Shown here: piece by piece, positions 1 to 8,572 of the stretch | Numbering within the stretch: position 1 is the first letter of the stretch | Layout: every line of letters starts with the position of its first letter | Source of the DNA: Aliiroseovarius sp. S1123 | Lineage (GTDB): Bacteria > Pseudomonadota > Alphaproteobacteria > Rhodobacterales > Rhodobacteraceae | Direction of reading: 5' to 3' | Assembly: GCF_023015885.1 (NCBI RefSeq) | Contig: NZ_JALKBE010000004.1 | Coordinates: 186,001-250,000, forward strand | DNA length: 64,000 nt | Translations under genes and position numbers: made by a program | Notes under the pieces: model-generated | What the model saw: the letters and a program-made list of their open reading frames with translations, nothing else | Told to the model about the DNA's origin: nothing | The model's database searches: none

Positions 1-1
1 G

Positions 2-100
2 CTGAACGAGGCCTTGGCCATGGCGACCTATATGGGCGGCGGCCCGTCGCTGGCGTACAGCGCCAAGGCGCGTGAAGCCTATGAGCAGTTCAGCGCCTGA
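2..100 (+). CDS. Carboxymuconolactone decarboxylase / AhpD-like protein, C-terminal end
   Basis: Only the last 32 codons are in the window; the gene starts to the left. The reading frame ends at TGA 98-100. The visible tail contains the segment ALAMATYMGGGPSLAYSAKA followed by a short helix rich in Glu, Ala and Tyr. This resembles the C-terminal helix of small carboxymuconolactone decarboxylase-family proteins (AhpD-like). The Cys-x-x-Cys or catalytic region that would separate peroxidase from decarboxylase members lies outside the window, so the substrate cannot be told. It converges on the flavoprotein gene ending at 104, leaving almost no room for a terminator. Confidence 0.6.
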   Translation: MNEALAMATYMGGGPSLAYSAKAREAYEQFSA

Positions 101-103
101 CAG

Positions 104-709
104 CTACCACATCGACGATTTCGCACGTTCCGGCCACTCCTTATCATAGCTGGCCCCATCAAACGCGCCGGACGTCATCTCTTTCAGCATGTCGCCGACG
201 CTGGGCAGGTCTGCGCTTTCATCGCCGGCGCTCCAAATCTTCGAGCGCATGATGGCGCGGGCGCATTGAGAATAGATCTCGTGAATCCGGATCACGGCCA
301 CAGTCCGGGGCTGTTTTCCGGTTTTCTCGAACCGGGCGCGCAGGTCGGGATCGGCGGTTAGCTTGGCCTCGCCATTCACGCGAACCACATTGTTCGAACC
401 CGGCACCATGAACATCATGGACACGCGCGGGTCATTGACGATGTTGCGCAAGCTGTCGATCCGTTCGTTGCCACGCCAATCGGGCAAGGCAAGGTGACGT
501 TCGTCCAACTCTAGCACCACGGGGCCATCGTCCCCACGTGGGCTGCCATCGGTGCCTTCCGGGCCCACCGTCGTCAAAATGCAAAAGCGGGATGCCATGA
601 TCCAAGCGCGATAGGTGGGCGTCAGATGATCGGCGACTTTGACCAAAGACGCCTCTCCCGGGGTGCCGTAAAGCGTTTCAAGTTCTTCGGTACTTTCGAT
701 GAAATCCAT
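104..709 (-). CDS. Pyridoxamine 5'-phosphate oxidase-family flavoprotein (PPOX, MSMEG_1061-like)
   Basis: A 201-residue protein with the split-barrel FMN-binding pattern: the segment ILTTVGPEGTDGSPRGDDG, then LPDWRGNERIDSLRNIVNDPRVSMMF and VRVNGEAKLT. Such proteins are usually cytoplasmic FMN- or F420-dependent reductases of unknown substrate. The GNERIDSLRNI segment fits the subgroup often named MSMEG_1061 family. Its ATG (709-707) shares one base with the TAA of the upstream acyltransferase, so it is the last gene of the ftsE-ftsX-plsC operon and is probably translationally coupled. Nothing in the sequence links it to cell division or lipid synthesis except this position. Confidence 0.8.
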   Translation of the reverse strand: MDFIESTEELETLYGTPGEASLVKVADHLTPTYRAWIMASRFCILTTVGPEGTDGSPRGDDGPVVLELDERHLALPDWRGNERIDSLRNIVNDPRVSMMFMVPGSNNVVRVNGEAKLTADPDLRARFEKTGKQPRTVAVIRIHEIYSQCARAIMRSKIWSAGDESADLPSVGDMLKEMTSGAFDGASYDKEWPERAKSSMW

Positions 710-1443
710 TATGTCTCCAGCTTAAATCCGGCCTCTTCCATCAACGCGTCCGAGCCGCTTTCCACCACATCCTCGATCCGCTCCATAAACGCGCCAAGCT
801 TAAGGCCTGGCTCGATCGGGTCGTGGAATTCCAGCACCGCAAGCCCCGGATGGCGCATGATCCCATGGCGTTTCCAGAACACGCCCACATTGGTCGACGC
901 GGGAATGACAGGTTGTCCAGTTTCCTTGTACAGAACGCCCGTGCCAACCTTATAGGGTTTCTTGGCCCCCGCCGCGACGCGCGTCCCTTGCGAGAAGATC
1001 ACAAGCTGCCCGGGCTTCGACTGCCCATCCTTCACGGCCGCAACCATCTGTTTGATCGCAGCCCCCTTCTTACCGCGGTTCACCGGGATCGAGTTGGTAT
1101 AGACCGCGTAGATGTTGATGATCGGCGCCCATTTCAGCTGGCTTTTATAGATGAACTTCAAGCGCGGCAGGACCGAGGCCAGCAGCAGAATGTCAAAGAA
1201 TGACTGATGTTTCGCGGCGATCAGAACCTCGCCGGTTGGCACCTCGCCCCGGATTTCGCTTTTCAGCCCGACCATCCAGGACGCTGTCCAGCGGACCCAG
1301 TTGCAGTAAAAACGGATCACCTTGAACGCATTGTCGCGCTTGATCCAGACAAGGGGGACACCGATAAAGCCGACGATCGGCAGCATGATGTACATCTGAG
1401 TGATGAACAGAAGCGAGCGCAGCCATTGAATTGCGTTCCGCAT
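709..1443 (-). CDS. plsC: 1-acyl-sn-glycerol-3-phosphate acyltransferase (PlsC family)
   Basis: Transfers an acyl group to lysophosphatidic acid to make phosphatidic acid at the inner membrane. The frame is open further upstream, but the start at 1443 (MRNAIQWLRS) is preferred because its ATG shares one base with the ftsX TGA (TGATG). The 244-residue protein has a hydrophobic N-terminal segment, then the catalytic HX4D motif as KHQSFFD and the substrate-binding motif as FSQGTR, where most members have EGTR; later come the block around PVIP. The Gln in place of Glu is common in alphaproteobacterial PlsC paralogues. Roseobacters often have several PlsC homologues, so a role with other lysolipids is possible. 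Confidence 0.85.
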   Translation of the reverse strand: MRNAIQWLRSLLFITQMYIMLPIVGFIGVPLVWIKRDNAFKVIRFYCNWVRWTASWMVGLKSEIRGEVPTGEVLIAAKHQSFFDILLLASVLPRLKFIYKSQLKWAPIINIYAVYTNSIPVNRGKKGAAIKQMVAAVKDGQSKPGQLVIFSQGTRVAAGAKKPYKVGTGVLYKETGQPVIPASTNVGVFWKRHGIMRHPGLAVLEFHDPIEPGLKLGAFMERIEDVVESGSDALMEEAGFKLET

Positions 1444-2345
1444 CAGCGTTTCTCCTGCAAGGTTGTCAGGGCGGCTTGGCGGGTGGCAAGGAACGCCACC
1501 AAAGCCGCGAAGGGTGGGATCAACAGGGGCCAGAGCCACTGCCAGCCTTGAAGGCCAAGCCCGGTCAGGAAGCCACCTTCCGACCCAGCCGAGGGCAGCA
1601 AGAACAGCGCCAGCGCGCCCAGAACGGTGCCAACAGCGGACCCGCCCAGCGCGCGCAGCGTGTAGCGGCGCACAAAGGCATGGGCGATATAGCTGTCCCG
1701 CGCACCGATCAGACGCAGCACGCGGATCACCTGTTCGTTGGCAGATAGCGCAGCCGAGGCCGCCAGCGTGATCACCACCCCTGCCAGCGTCGTGATCAGG
1801 ACAATCGCGACGAAGCCCAATGACCGCAGACGCGTGGCGGCTTTCACCAAAGGTTCGCGCCAGCGGGCGTGATCATCCAGAATGGCACCGGGGGCTTCGC
1901 CCGCCAGTCGGGCACGCAACCCGTCGGCATCAAAGCCCTCGTCATTCTCGATCACTTCGACAAGTCGCGGGATCGGCAGACGGTCAAGCGGCAGATCCGG
2001 GCCGAACCACGGCTCGAGCAACGCGCGCTGTTCTTCTTCCCCAAGGGGTCGCGCCTCTTTCACGCCGGGGGTGGTGGCCAAGATCTCGGTCACGGCCAGC
2101 AGTTGGGCGTCCATCTGGTCCAGCGGGGCCGAAATACGAATGGTGGCGCTTTTGGCCAGCGCATCGCCCCAGCGGTCGGCCAGGCGTCCGGTTGCCAGCG
2201 ACAGGGCCAAGGCGAACACCGCCAAAAACGCCATCGCGGCCGACGCAAAGACCGTCAGACGTGCGGTGAACCCGGTGGGCGGGACCACGCGGTCGGCCTG
2301 CGCATCGCCAGACAGAAATCGGAGCATGTTGGACAAGAGGTTCAT
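1443..2345 (-). CDS. ftsX: Cell division protein FtsX
   Basis: Membrane subunit of the FtsEX complex, which links the divisome to peptidoglycan hydrolases. The start MNLLSNMLRFLSGD at 2345 overlaps the ftsE stop by one base (TGATG); the frame extends further upstream but within ftsE. The 300-residue product has a first membrane segment near residues 30-50, a periplasmic loop, then three membrane segments in the FtsX permease domain (LGFVAIVLITTLAGVVITLA, the helix after ALGGSAVGTVLGA, and the C-terminal helix). The motif NEQVIRVLRLIGARDSYIAHAFVRR is typical of FtsX. Identity is also supported by the adjacent ATPase. Confidence 0.93.
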   Translation of the reverse strand: MNLLSNMLRFLSGDAQADRVVPPTGFTARLTVFASAAMAFLAVFALALSLATGRLADRWGDALAKSATIRISAPLDQMDAQLLAVTEILATTPGVKEARPLGEEEQRALLEPWFGPDLPLDRLPIPRLVEVIENDEGFDADGLRARLAGEAPGAILDDHARWREPLVKAATRLRSLGFVAIVLITTLAGVVITLAASAALSANEQVIRVLRLIGARDSYIAHAFVRRYTLRALGGSAVGTVLGALALFLLPSAGSEGGFLTGLGLQGWQWLWPLLIPPFAALVAFLATRQAALTTLQEKR

Positions 2346-3019
2346 CACAGATTTGCCCCCGCCAATGCGACCTGATGGTTCGAAATCCGCAGCACGCGTG
2401 CCTGCACCTGCGATTTGGCAGACCGGATCAGGTTCATGTCGTGGGTGGCAATCATCACCGTCTTGCCCATGCGGTTCAGTTCGACCAACAACTGAAGCAG
2501 GCGCACGGACATCTCCCAATCCACATTGCCCGTCGGCTCATCCGCCAGAATCACGTCCGGAGACATAATCACCGCCCGCGCAAGCGCCGCCCGTTGACGT
2601 TCACCGCCAGACAGCTCGGGGGGCTTGGCATTGGCCTGCTGCTGCAACCCGACCCAGGCCAGAAGCTCTTGCAGCTCAGACGGATCATGCAGTGCGCGGC
2701 CTGACACCGTCAGCGGCAGCATGATGTTTTCAGCAAGGCTGAGGTGGTCCAGAAACTGGCAATCCTGATGCACAACACCGATCCGGCGGCGCACTTCAGC
2801 CACATCATCACGCTGCATATCGCGTACGTTCTGGCCGAACAAAGCAACACTGCCCTGTTCCGCGACCAGTTCGCCATAGCACAGCTTCATCAACGTGGTT
2901 TTCCCTGCCCCGGATGGGCCGGTCAAAAAATGAAACGATCCCTGCGCCAAGGACAAGGTCACATCGGACAACAACGTCCCGGTGCCATAGCCATAAGCGA
3001 CCTGTTCCAGCTCGATCAA
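2345..3019 (-). CDS. ftsE: Cell division ATP-binding protein FtsE
   Basis: ABC-type ATPase of the FtsEX complex. Walker A is GPSGAGKT at residues 34-41, the signature is LSGGERQR, Walker B with the following segment is VILADEPTGNVD, and the switch histidine is in IATHDMN. Length (224 aa) is normal. The first codon is a TTG at 3019-3017 with GAGGG about eight bases upstream; no ATG lies nearby and the N-terminal sequence MIELEQVAYGYG matches the family start, so TTG initiation is likely real. It is the first gene of the four-gene operon and is divergent from the zinc-ribbon gene at 3177, with a roughly 157-bp shared upstream region. Confidence 0.95.
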   Translation of the reverse strand: MIELEQVAYGYGTGTLLSDVTLSLAQGSFHFLTGPSGAGKTTLMKLCYGELVAEQGSVALFGQNVRDMQRDDVAEVRRRIGVVHQDCQFLDHLSLAENIMLPLTVSGRALHDPSELQELLAWVGLQQQANAKPPELSGGERQRAALARAVIMSPDVILADEPTGNVDWEMSVRLLQLLVELNRMGKTVMIATHDMNLIRSAKSQVQARVLRISNHQVALAGANL

Positions 3020-3176
3020 TGTGATGCCCTCGTGCTTGCTTGGCGCTAGTTGTGCCCCAGCTAGCGGATTGTTTCAATGTGCGACACACGAGTGTTTGAT
3101 TTCCGCAAGCTTTTTGCTCATATTACTCTTGATTGAGACGGGAAATATCCTGTCGATCTTAGGGGATAGGTATAAA

Positions 3177-4166
3177 ATGCGTTTGGTTTGCCCCAATTGC
3201 GGCGCTCAGTACGAAGTTGATGATCGCGTGATGCCCGGCGAAGGGCGCGATGTTCAGTGTTCGAATTGTGGTCACGCGTGGTTCTTCACTCCGCCACGAC
3301 CCGCAACCGCCCAATCCGAGGTCAAACCCGAGCCGAAGATCGAAATCCCAGCCCCACTGGCGCCCAGTATCGAAGCGGCATTCAAGTCTGATCCGGCACC
3401 CGCTCCAACTCCCAAGCCCGCCCCGGAAGATACGCCAAACGCTGACCCCGAGGACAGCAAAGACGTTGCCAACGCGGATCCTGTCGATGTTCCGGATGTG
3501 GCGACTGACGATGTCGAAGATACGCCGATCGAAACTGAGGCCGAGGTCGAAGCTGACGACGGTGATGATGTTGTCGTGGACACTCCAATCCCCGCCGCCG
3601 CTGTGCCCCGCAAAGAGGTCAGCGAAGAGGTCAAACAGATCCTTCAGGAAGAAGCCGAGCGAGAACTGCGTGCCCGCGAGGTCGAAAGCCAGCGCCTTGA
3701 GACACAGCCGGACCTTGGCTTGGACGCGGCCCAACGTGACAACGATGCCGAGCTTGCCGCCCGCCTTCAGCAAATGGAAGCGGATGCGGCCGACGCGGAA
3801 GAGGGTATCGAAGAAAAAGACCTTCGTAGCCGCGACATGCTTCCGGATATCGAAGAGATCAACTCGACCCTCGACGCGCCCGAAGCTTCGGATGACACGC
3901 GGATCGATCTTGGCCCGATGGCCGGGGACACCGCGTCCGGTGGCAAAGGGTTCCGTCGCGGCTTTAGCCTGAGCATCTTGCTGGCAGTGATTCTGGTCAG
4001 CCTCTACGTACTCGCCCCGCAAATCAGCGAACGCTTCCCGCAGGCGCAAGGCGTGCTTGACCAGTATACCGCATTCGGCGACAGCACCCGGCTGTGGCTG
4101 GAAGGCGCCATGCAATCCGCGATCGAGAAAATGCGCGGTTTGATGGACACCTCGTCCGAAGGGTAA
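3177..4166 (+). CDS. MJ0042-type zinc-ribbon membrane protein
   Basis: A 329-residue protein with three parts. The first 40 residues form a zinc ribbon (CPNCGAQYEVDDRVMP, then CSNCGHAWF: two CxxC pairs). Residues about 45-250 are low-complexity, acidic and Pro/Ala-rich, with a Glu-rich coiled-coil-prone stretch. One membrane helix (LSILLAVILVSLYVLA) follows near residue 265, and a short tail of about 45 residues remains. The start at 3177 has AGGGGA just upstream and removes a spurious hydrophobic extension. Such proteins are common beside ftsE in Rhodobacterales; the function is unknown. The topology suggests a cytoplasmic zinc head tethered to the inner membrane. Confidence 0.8.
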   Translation: MRLVCPNCGAQYEVDDRVMPGEGRDVQCSNCGHAWFFTPPRPATAQSEVKPEPKIEIPAPLAPSIEAAFKSDPAPAPTPKPAPEDTPNADPEDSKDVANADPVDVPDVATDDVEDTPIETEAEVEADDGDDVVVDTPIPAAAVPRKEVSEEVKQILQEEAERELRAREVESQRLETQPDLGLDAAQRDNDAELAARLQQMEADAADAEEGIEEKDLRSRDMLPDIEEINSTLDAPEASDDTRIDLGPMAGDTASGGKGFRRGFSLSILLAVILVSLYVLAPQISERFPQAQGVLDQYTAFGDSTRLWLEGAMQSAIEKMRGLMDTSSEG

Positions 4167-4208
4167 GCCAACATTCCTAGAATGTGATGATCGCAGGTTC
4201 GACGCGTT

Positions 4209-5225
4209 TCAGCGCCCCGGAAACCTGCGCCCAATTACCGGTGCAAACAGGACGACAATGACGATCCGAAGGATGTGGTGCGTGACGACATAGGCCAGAT
4301 CCGACCCTGCGATGATCGCAATCACCACCATCTCGGCCTGACCGCCGGGCAGGAAGGCCAACAAGGCGTCAAGCGAGGGTGCTAGGTCCAACCGGGTGAT
4401 GACAATGAAGAACCCAAACGAGATCACCCCAAGCAGGACGGAATACAGGATCCCCGCCACGACATTCACGCGGATTTCCCGGCTGGTGATGCCAACGTAT
4501 TTCACGCCCACGGCGATACCAATGAAGAACTGCGCGGCTTGAATGATCTCGGCCGGGGGGCGGGTTTCAATCACGCCCGCCAAGGACAAAGCGGTGGTCA
4601 CGATCATTGGCCCAAGGATCGAGGCGCCAAACAGGCCAATGCGTTCGAAAAACTTCCAGCCGAACAAACCCGCCGCTACCATGATCCCTATCTGCACGGG
4701 CGAGACTGACGACATGGGCTGCCCCGGTGGGGCGCTCAGATCCAGCCCCCAGACGAACTGCATCAAAACAGGCGCGCAGCTGACCAGAACGACGACACGG
4801 GTTGCATGGATCAGGGACAGCGCGCGTGGATCGCCGCCGGCTTCCTCGCCGAAGATCAGCATGTCCTGAAGCCCGCCGGGCATGGCGCTGTACCAGGACG
4901 TGACGGGGTCCAAGCCAAAGACATGGCGCAGCAACGGGTATCCCACCACGGCAATGGTCGCGATGAACACCGGCACGAAGGCCAGGGAACTTGCGATCTC
5001 GGGCATGCGGCCCAGCAGCTCGGGCGTGATCGAGCTGCCGACAGCGACCCCAAGAAACGTCCGCATAAACATGCCGAACTGCCCAGCGCCCTTCAGGCGT
5101 ACGCCACCCAGCGCGGCAATCAGGCAGGCGAACATCGGTCCAAGCAGAAACGGCAAAGGCAGCCCAAGGATATAGAACCCCAGACTGCCTGCACCTGCGA
5201 TCAGAAAGGTCAAAGCACGCGACAT
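4209..5225 (-). CDS. AbrB-family (ammonia monooxygenase-like) membrane protein
   Basis: A 338-residue integral membrane protein with about ten hydrophobic segments arranged as two similar halves. Each half has a Gly/Pro-rich turn: LPLPFLLGPMFACLIAALGG near the N terminus and FGASILGPMIVTTALSLAGV in the second half. The internal duplication and these GPM motifs match the Pfam AbrB family (putative ammonia monooxygenase / AbrB duplication), which is unrelated to the Bacillus regulator AbrB. The substrate is not established for the family. It lies 33 bp downstream of tctA on the same strand, so it may be co-transcribed with the tricarboxylate transporter. Confidence 0.85.
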   Translation of the reverse strand: MSRALTFLIAGAGSLGFYILGLPLPFLLGPMFACLIAALGGVRLKGAGQFGMFMRTFLGVAVGSSITPELLGRMPEIASSLAFVPVFIATIAVVGYPLLRHVFGLDPVTSWYSAMPGGLQDMLIFGEEAGGDPRALSLIHATRVVVLVSCAPVLMQFVWGLDLSAPPGQPMSSVSPVQIGIMVAAGLFGWKFFERIGLFGASILGPMIVTTALSLAGVIETRPPAEIIQAAQFFIGIAVGVKYVGITSREIRVNVVAGILYSVLLGVISFGFFIVITRLDLAPSLDALLAFLPGGQAEMVVIAIIAGSDLAYVVTHHILRIVIVVLFAPVIGRRFPGR

Positions 5226-5258
5226 GCTGTTAGCCTTCCGCCTTAGTTGACATACACA

Positions 5259-6773
5259 TCAATCACCTTCTGCCACGCCTTCCTGACGCGCTTTCGCACG
5301 GCGCGCGCGATAGCTTGGGATGACCACCAGCAGAACCGCGATCACCAACAGACCAAGGGTCATCGGCCGGTCGACGATGAACCCGATCCCATCATAGAGC
5401 TGCATCGAGCGCGAGAAGTTGTCCTCCAGCATCCCGCCCAGAATGAAGCCAATCAGCAGTGGGGCCAGCGGATAGTCCGCGAACTTCAGGACCGTCGCAC
5501 AAATGCCCATGCCAACAAGGATCAAAAGCTCGGTCGCGTTGTTCTGCCCGATGTAGCTGCCCATCAGCGTGAAGAACAGGATGAACGGGATCAGATAGGT
5601 CCGCGGGATGGTCAGAACCTTGGCGATATAGGGGATCAGCGGCAGGTTCAGGATCAACAGAACAAGGTTGCCGATATACATCGAGATGATGACCGCCCAG
5701 AAGATCTGCGGCTCGTCGATCATCAGGCGCGGGCCCGGCGTAACGTTCAGCGCGATCAGTGCGCCAAGCAGGATCGCCGTGGTGCCCGAACCGGGAATGC
5801 CCAGTGTCAGAAGCGGCACGAACGACCCTGTACAGGCGGCGTTATTGGCAGTTTCGGGTGCGGCAAGCCCTTTGATGGATCCTTTGCCGAACTCTTCCTG
5901 TTCTTCCTTGGTGGCGATGTTGCGTTCCACTGCGTAGCCAAGGAACGACGCGATGGTAGCCCCTGCCCCCGGCAATACGCCGATGAAGAAGCCCTGGATC
6001 GACTGGCGGCCAATGACCGGCGCAATCTTGCGCCCCTCTTCTCGGGTGATGCGCAGGTTTTCGATCTTGCCGCTGGCACCTTGGGCTGACCGCTTGGGGT
6101 TCAGGACCAGAAACAGCGCCTCGGGCAAGGCGAACATCGCCATGGCCAGCGTGATGAAGCTGAAGCCTGACTGCAGGTCCATCAGCCCCATGGTGAAGCG
6201 CGGCATGTTGAACAGGGCGCCCTCGCCCACCGTGGCCATGACAAGCCCCAGCAAGGTCATCAGGATGGCTTTGCCCACGTTTCCGGTCCCCGCGAAGGCC
6301 GCGATGGCAGACAGGCCGACAACCATCAGCGCGAAATACTCGGCCGAGTGGAACAAGAGCGCGACGGTCGACAGCATGGGTGCGAAGATCATCAGAAGCA
6401 GTGCACCAATGCTGCCCCCCGCGAACGAGGCGATGGCCGCAATGGTCAGCGCCTTACCCGCCTGCCCTTTTCGGGCCATCGGGTAGCCATCGAAACTTGA
6501 CGCCACGGTACCCGCCACGCCCGGCGCGTTCAGCAGGATAGACGAGGTCGAGCCGCCGAAAATGGCACCGTAATACACACCAGCCAACAGAATGATGGCT
6601 GCCGACGGGTCCCCGATCGTAATGGCGACGGGGATCATGATGGCGATGATCGACATCGGGCCCAGACCCGGCAGCATGCCGATAAAGGTGCCGATCAGAC
6701 AGCCGGCGATCACCATCAAAAGGTTTTGGATTGAGAATGCGGCGCTCAGGCCGATCAGAAGTCCTTCGATCAT
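5259..6773 (-). CDS. tctA: Tripartite tricarboxylate transporter, large membrane subunit TctA
   Basis: The main transport subunit of a TTT-type (tripartite tricarboxylate) carrier in the inner membrane. At 504 aa with about 12 membrane helices it has the normal length. Family motifs are visible: the first GTFIGMLPGLGPMS, the GAIFGGSTSSILLNAPG block near residue 90, and the related second-half block FFIGVLPGAGATIASFLGY. The second half also contains LGIPGSGTTAILLGAL. It follows tctB by 11 bp and presumably uses ion-motive force to import the carboxylate bound by TctC. The exact substrate cannot be read from the sequence; citrate and other carboxylates are known for the family. Confidence 0.95.
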   Translation of the reverse strand: MIEGLLIGLSAAFSIQNLLMVIAGCLIGTFIGMLPGLGPMSIIAIMIPVAITIGDPSAAIILLAGVYYGAIFGGSTSSILLNAPGVAGTVASSFDGYPMARKGQAGKALTIAAIASFAGGSIGALLLMIFAPMLSTVALLFHSAEYFALMVVGLSAIAAFAGTGNVGKAILMTLLGLVMATVGEGALFNMPRFTMGLMDLQSGFSFITLAMAMFALPEALFLVLNPKRSAQGASGKIENLRITREEGRKIAPVIGRQSIQGFFIGVLPGAGATIASFLGYAVERNIATKEEQEEFGKGSIKGLAAPETANNAACTGSFVPLLTLGIPGSGTTAILLGALIALNVTPGPRLMIDEPQIFWAVIISMYIGNLVLLILNLPLIPYIAKVLTIPRTYLIPFILFFTLMGSYIGQNNATELLILVGMGICATVLKFADYPLAPLLIGFILGGMLEDNFSRSMQLYDGIGFIVDRPMTLGLLVIAVLLVVIPSYRARRAKARQEGVAEGD

Positions 6774-6784
6774 GTCTCAGCTCC

Positions 6785-7267
6785 TTAGAAAAAGAATGGC
6801 CAGGGGCGCAGGAAGATGCCCAGCACTTCGTCCACCAGATACCAGACAACAAAGCTGGCGATGGCCGCGACCGGCAACAGGATGTGGAACTTGCGTTCAC
6901 CCAAGGTGAAAGACCCGCAGCTTAGGAAGGCGAAGGTGGCGAACAAGAATCCCGCGGGGCGCAGAAGCAGCGCATAGGCCACCATCAGTCCCAAGAGCGA
7001 CAGCGCTTGGCCCAGATAATAATCCCCAAGACGTCGATAATCGATGTCCGGCTCTTGGTCACTTTCAGGGGACTTTTCAAACCCCAGCAGAATGAACAGC
7101 GACGTGGCGATCGTCAGGACAGCCAGAACCTTGGGAAAGGTGCTTGGCCAGATCGGGTTACGCTGCATGAACGGCGGTAAAGACGCGTCCATGGTGAAAA
7201 ATGCGGCATATCCATAGGCCAGCGCGGCGCACAGAATGATGAATGAGACCCAGCGATCCAAAGCCAT
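6785..7267 (-). CDS. tctB: Tripartite tricarboxylate transporter, small membrane subunit TctB
   Basis: A 160-residue protein with four predicted membrane segments, the usual size and topology for TctB (DUF1468 domain). The first helix is SFIILCAALAYGYAAFF; after a hydrophilic loop containing SPESDQEPDIDYRRLGDYY come three more helices. It lies directly before tctA in the same orientation and is separated from tctC by a 263-bp spacer full of inverted repeats. That spacing allows more solute-binding protein than membrane subunit to be made. Confidence 0.9.
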   Translation of the reverse strand: MALDRWVSFIILCAALAYGYAAFFTMDASLPPFMQRNPIWPSTFPKVLAVLTIATSLFILLGFEKSPESDQEPDIDYRRLGDYYLGQALSLLGLMVAYALLLRPAGFLFATFAFLSCGSFTLGERKFHILLPVAAIASFVVWYLVDEVLGIFLRPWPFFF

Positions 7268-7296
7268 CAGGATCCTCCTTGTTCCGGTGTTGGGAC

Positions 7297-7328
7297 GGGG
7301 CGTTGCCCCTCTTGAGCCTGCGGCTCAA
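7297..7328 (-). terminator. Two short stem-loops upstream of tctB
   Basis: Two adjacent hairpins: GGGGC-gtt-GCCCC (7297-7309) and TTGAGCC-tgc-GGCTCAA (7312-7328). Neither is followed by a clear T-run on either strand, so they are not canonical terminators. In the tctC-tctB spacer they may attenuate transcription or protect the 3' end of a tctC-only message. Confidence 0.5.
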
Positions 7329-7332
7329 TTCA

Positions 7333-7497
7333 CCCCAAGGTATTTTGGGCAAGAGGAAAGAGGTTGTTAACCATTCTTCCGCTAGGCTCCATCTACGGTA
7401 CAGGCTGAGGAGCCGATGACCGTGCAAGGGGAAGGTGTTTCCTTCCATTGGGGAGGGCCTGCGCTCTCCCCTTCCTCTTGCCCGAAATACCTCGGGG
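7333..7497. repeat. Inverted pair of an intergenic Rhodobacteraceae-type repeat
   Basis: Two copies of a roughly 27-bp element lie in opposite orientation: 7333-7360 (direct) and 7471-7497 (reverse complement). The shared core reads CCCC(a/g)AGGTATTT(t/c)GGGCA and continues AGAGGAA; the copies differ at only a few positions. From general knowledge, elements with the GAGGTATTT...GGGCAA core are frequent in roseobacter intergenic regions. The 110-nt gap between the arms means a transcript through the spacer could fold into a long stem. Confidence 0.75.
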
Positions 7498-7500
7498 AGC

Positions 7501-7520
7501 GCGAGGGGCTGGCCCCTCGC
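7501..7520 (-). terminator. GC-rich stem-loop just after tctC
   Basis: Perfect hairpin GCGAGGGGC-tg-GCCCCTCGC, 10 bp beyond the tctC stop. There is no downstream T-run on the minus strand, so it is better seen as an mRNA-stabilising or partial-termination structure of the kind often found after solute-binding-protein genes. Confidence 0.55.
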
Positions 7521-7530
7521 ACCCGATGTT

Positions 7531-8508
7531 TTAAAGGAAGCCCAGCTTCTTCATCAGGTCACCGATGACCTTTTCCTGACCTTCCAGAAAGGTTCTGAAG
7601 TCGTCGCCCGAATTGTGGATGTTGACCCAGCCATTGCGCGCGCGCACGGCTTCCCATTCCGGGGTGGCGTACATCTTGGTGATGGCCTCTTGGTACATGG
7701 CCAGCTTGTCGGCCGGCAGACCGGGGGCTGCGAAGAACCCGCGCCAGTTAACGAAAGATGTGTCGATCCCCTGCTCTTTCATGGTCGGCGCATCATAGGC
7801 TGCGACACGGTCATCTGCGGTTACGCCCAGGATCTTAACTTCGCCTGCATCTGCCAATGCCACAGCTTCCGAGAACCCGGTCGACAGGGCTGCGATTTCG
7901 CCTGACAGCAGGGCTGCCATTGCTTTACCGCCTGCGTCGTACGGGATGTACTTCACAGCCAGCGCGTCTTTGCCCGCGGCCTCCATCACCATTGCGGCGA
8001 CCAGATGGTCCATACCACCCGGAACCGAACCGCCGCCAATTGCGGTGCCCGATGCATCTGCGTCAAACGCGGCCAGCAGATCACCCATCGAATTCAGCGG
8101 GCTGTCTTTGCCCACCACGATGGCGGCATAGTCACCGATTGTGCCCGAGACCAGCGTCAGGTCACGGAAGTTATGCGGGAACACGCCGGTCAGCGAGCGG
8201 ATCACGATCGGGGTCGAGTTGACCATCAGCGTGCCGTGCTGGCTGTCCGCGTTTTCGATCAGATAACCGATGGCCTTACCACCGCCGCCACCCGACATGT
8301 TTTCGTAGGATGCGGTGCCAACCAGACCAGCGCCGGTCAAGGCTTCGCCGGTTCCACGCGCGGTGCCGTCCCAGCCGCCACCTGCGCCACCCGGGATCAG
8401 GAAGTGAATGCTGTCAACGACCTTGTGGTCGTCAGCAAAAACCGGGGCAGCAAGGCTCAGTGATGCAGCAGCAGCGATAAAGGCGCGACGGCCCAATTTG
8501 AATTTCAT
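7531..8508 (-). CDS. tctC: Tripartite tricarboxylate transporter solute-binding protein TctC
   Basis: Periplasmic receptor of the TTT carrier. The N terminus (MKFKLGRRAFIAAAASLSLAAPVFA-DD) is a clear signal peptide with cleavage after an AxA motif near residue 25. The mature part shows TctC-family features: IHFLIPGGAGGGWDGTARG near the start, the loop TSYENMSGGGGGKAIGYL, and the segment VKYIPYDAGGKAMAALLSGEI. The length of 325 aa is normal. It is the first gene of the minus-strand transport unit and is divergent from tctD. Ligand specificity cannot be read off. Confidence 0.95.
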   Translation of the reverse strand: MKFKLGRRAFIAAAASLSLAAPVFADDHKVVDSIHFLIPGGAGGGWDGTARGTGEALTGAGLVGTASYENMSGGGGGKAIGYLIENADSQHGTLMVNSTPIVIRSLTGVFPHNFRDLTLVSGTIGDYAAIVVGKDSPLNSMGDLLAAFDADASGTAIGGGSVPGGMDHLVAAMVMEAAGKDALAVKYIPYDAGGKAMAALLSGEIAALSTGFSEAVALADAGEVKILGVTADDRVAAYDAPTMKEQGIDTSFVNWRGFFAAPGLPADKLAMYQEAITKMYATPEWEAVRARNGWVNIHNSGDDFRTFLEGQEKVIGDLMKKLGFL

Positions 8509-8572
8509 GTTTATGTCCTCCCATTTGACATTGGCGACACTTGCCGCTCATGTCGGAAGAGGGTGACAATCT

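Noticed and set aside
3159-4115. Long minus-strand open frame (318 codons) opposite the zinc-ribbon gene
   Set aside because: Composition is that of a shadow of an acidic low-complexity gene; the plus-strand frame has CxxC pairs, a membrane helix and a ribosome-binding site.
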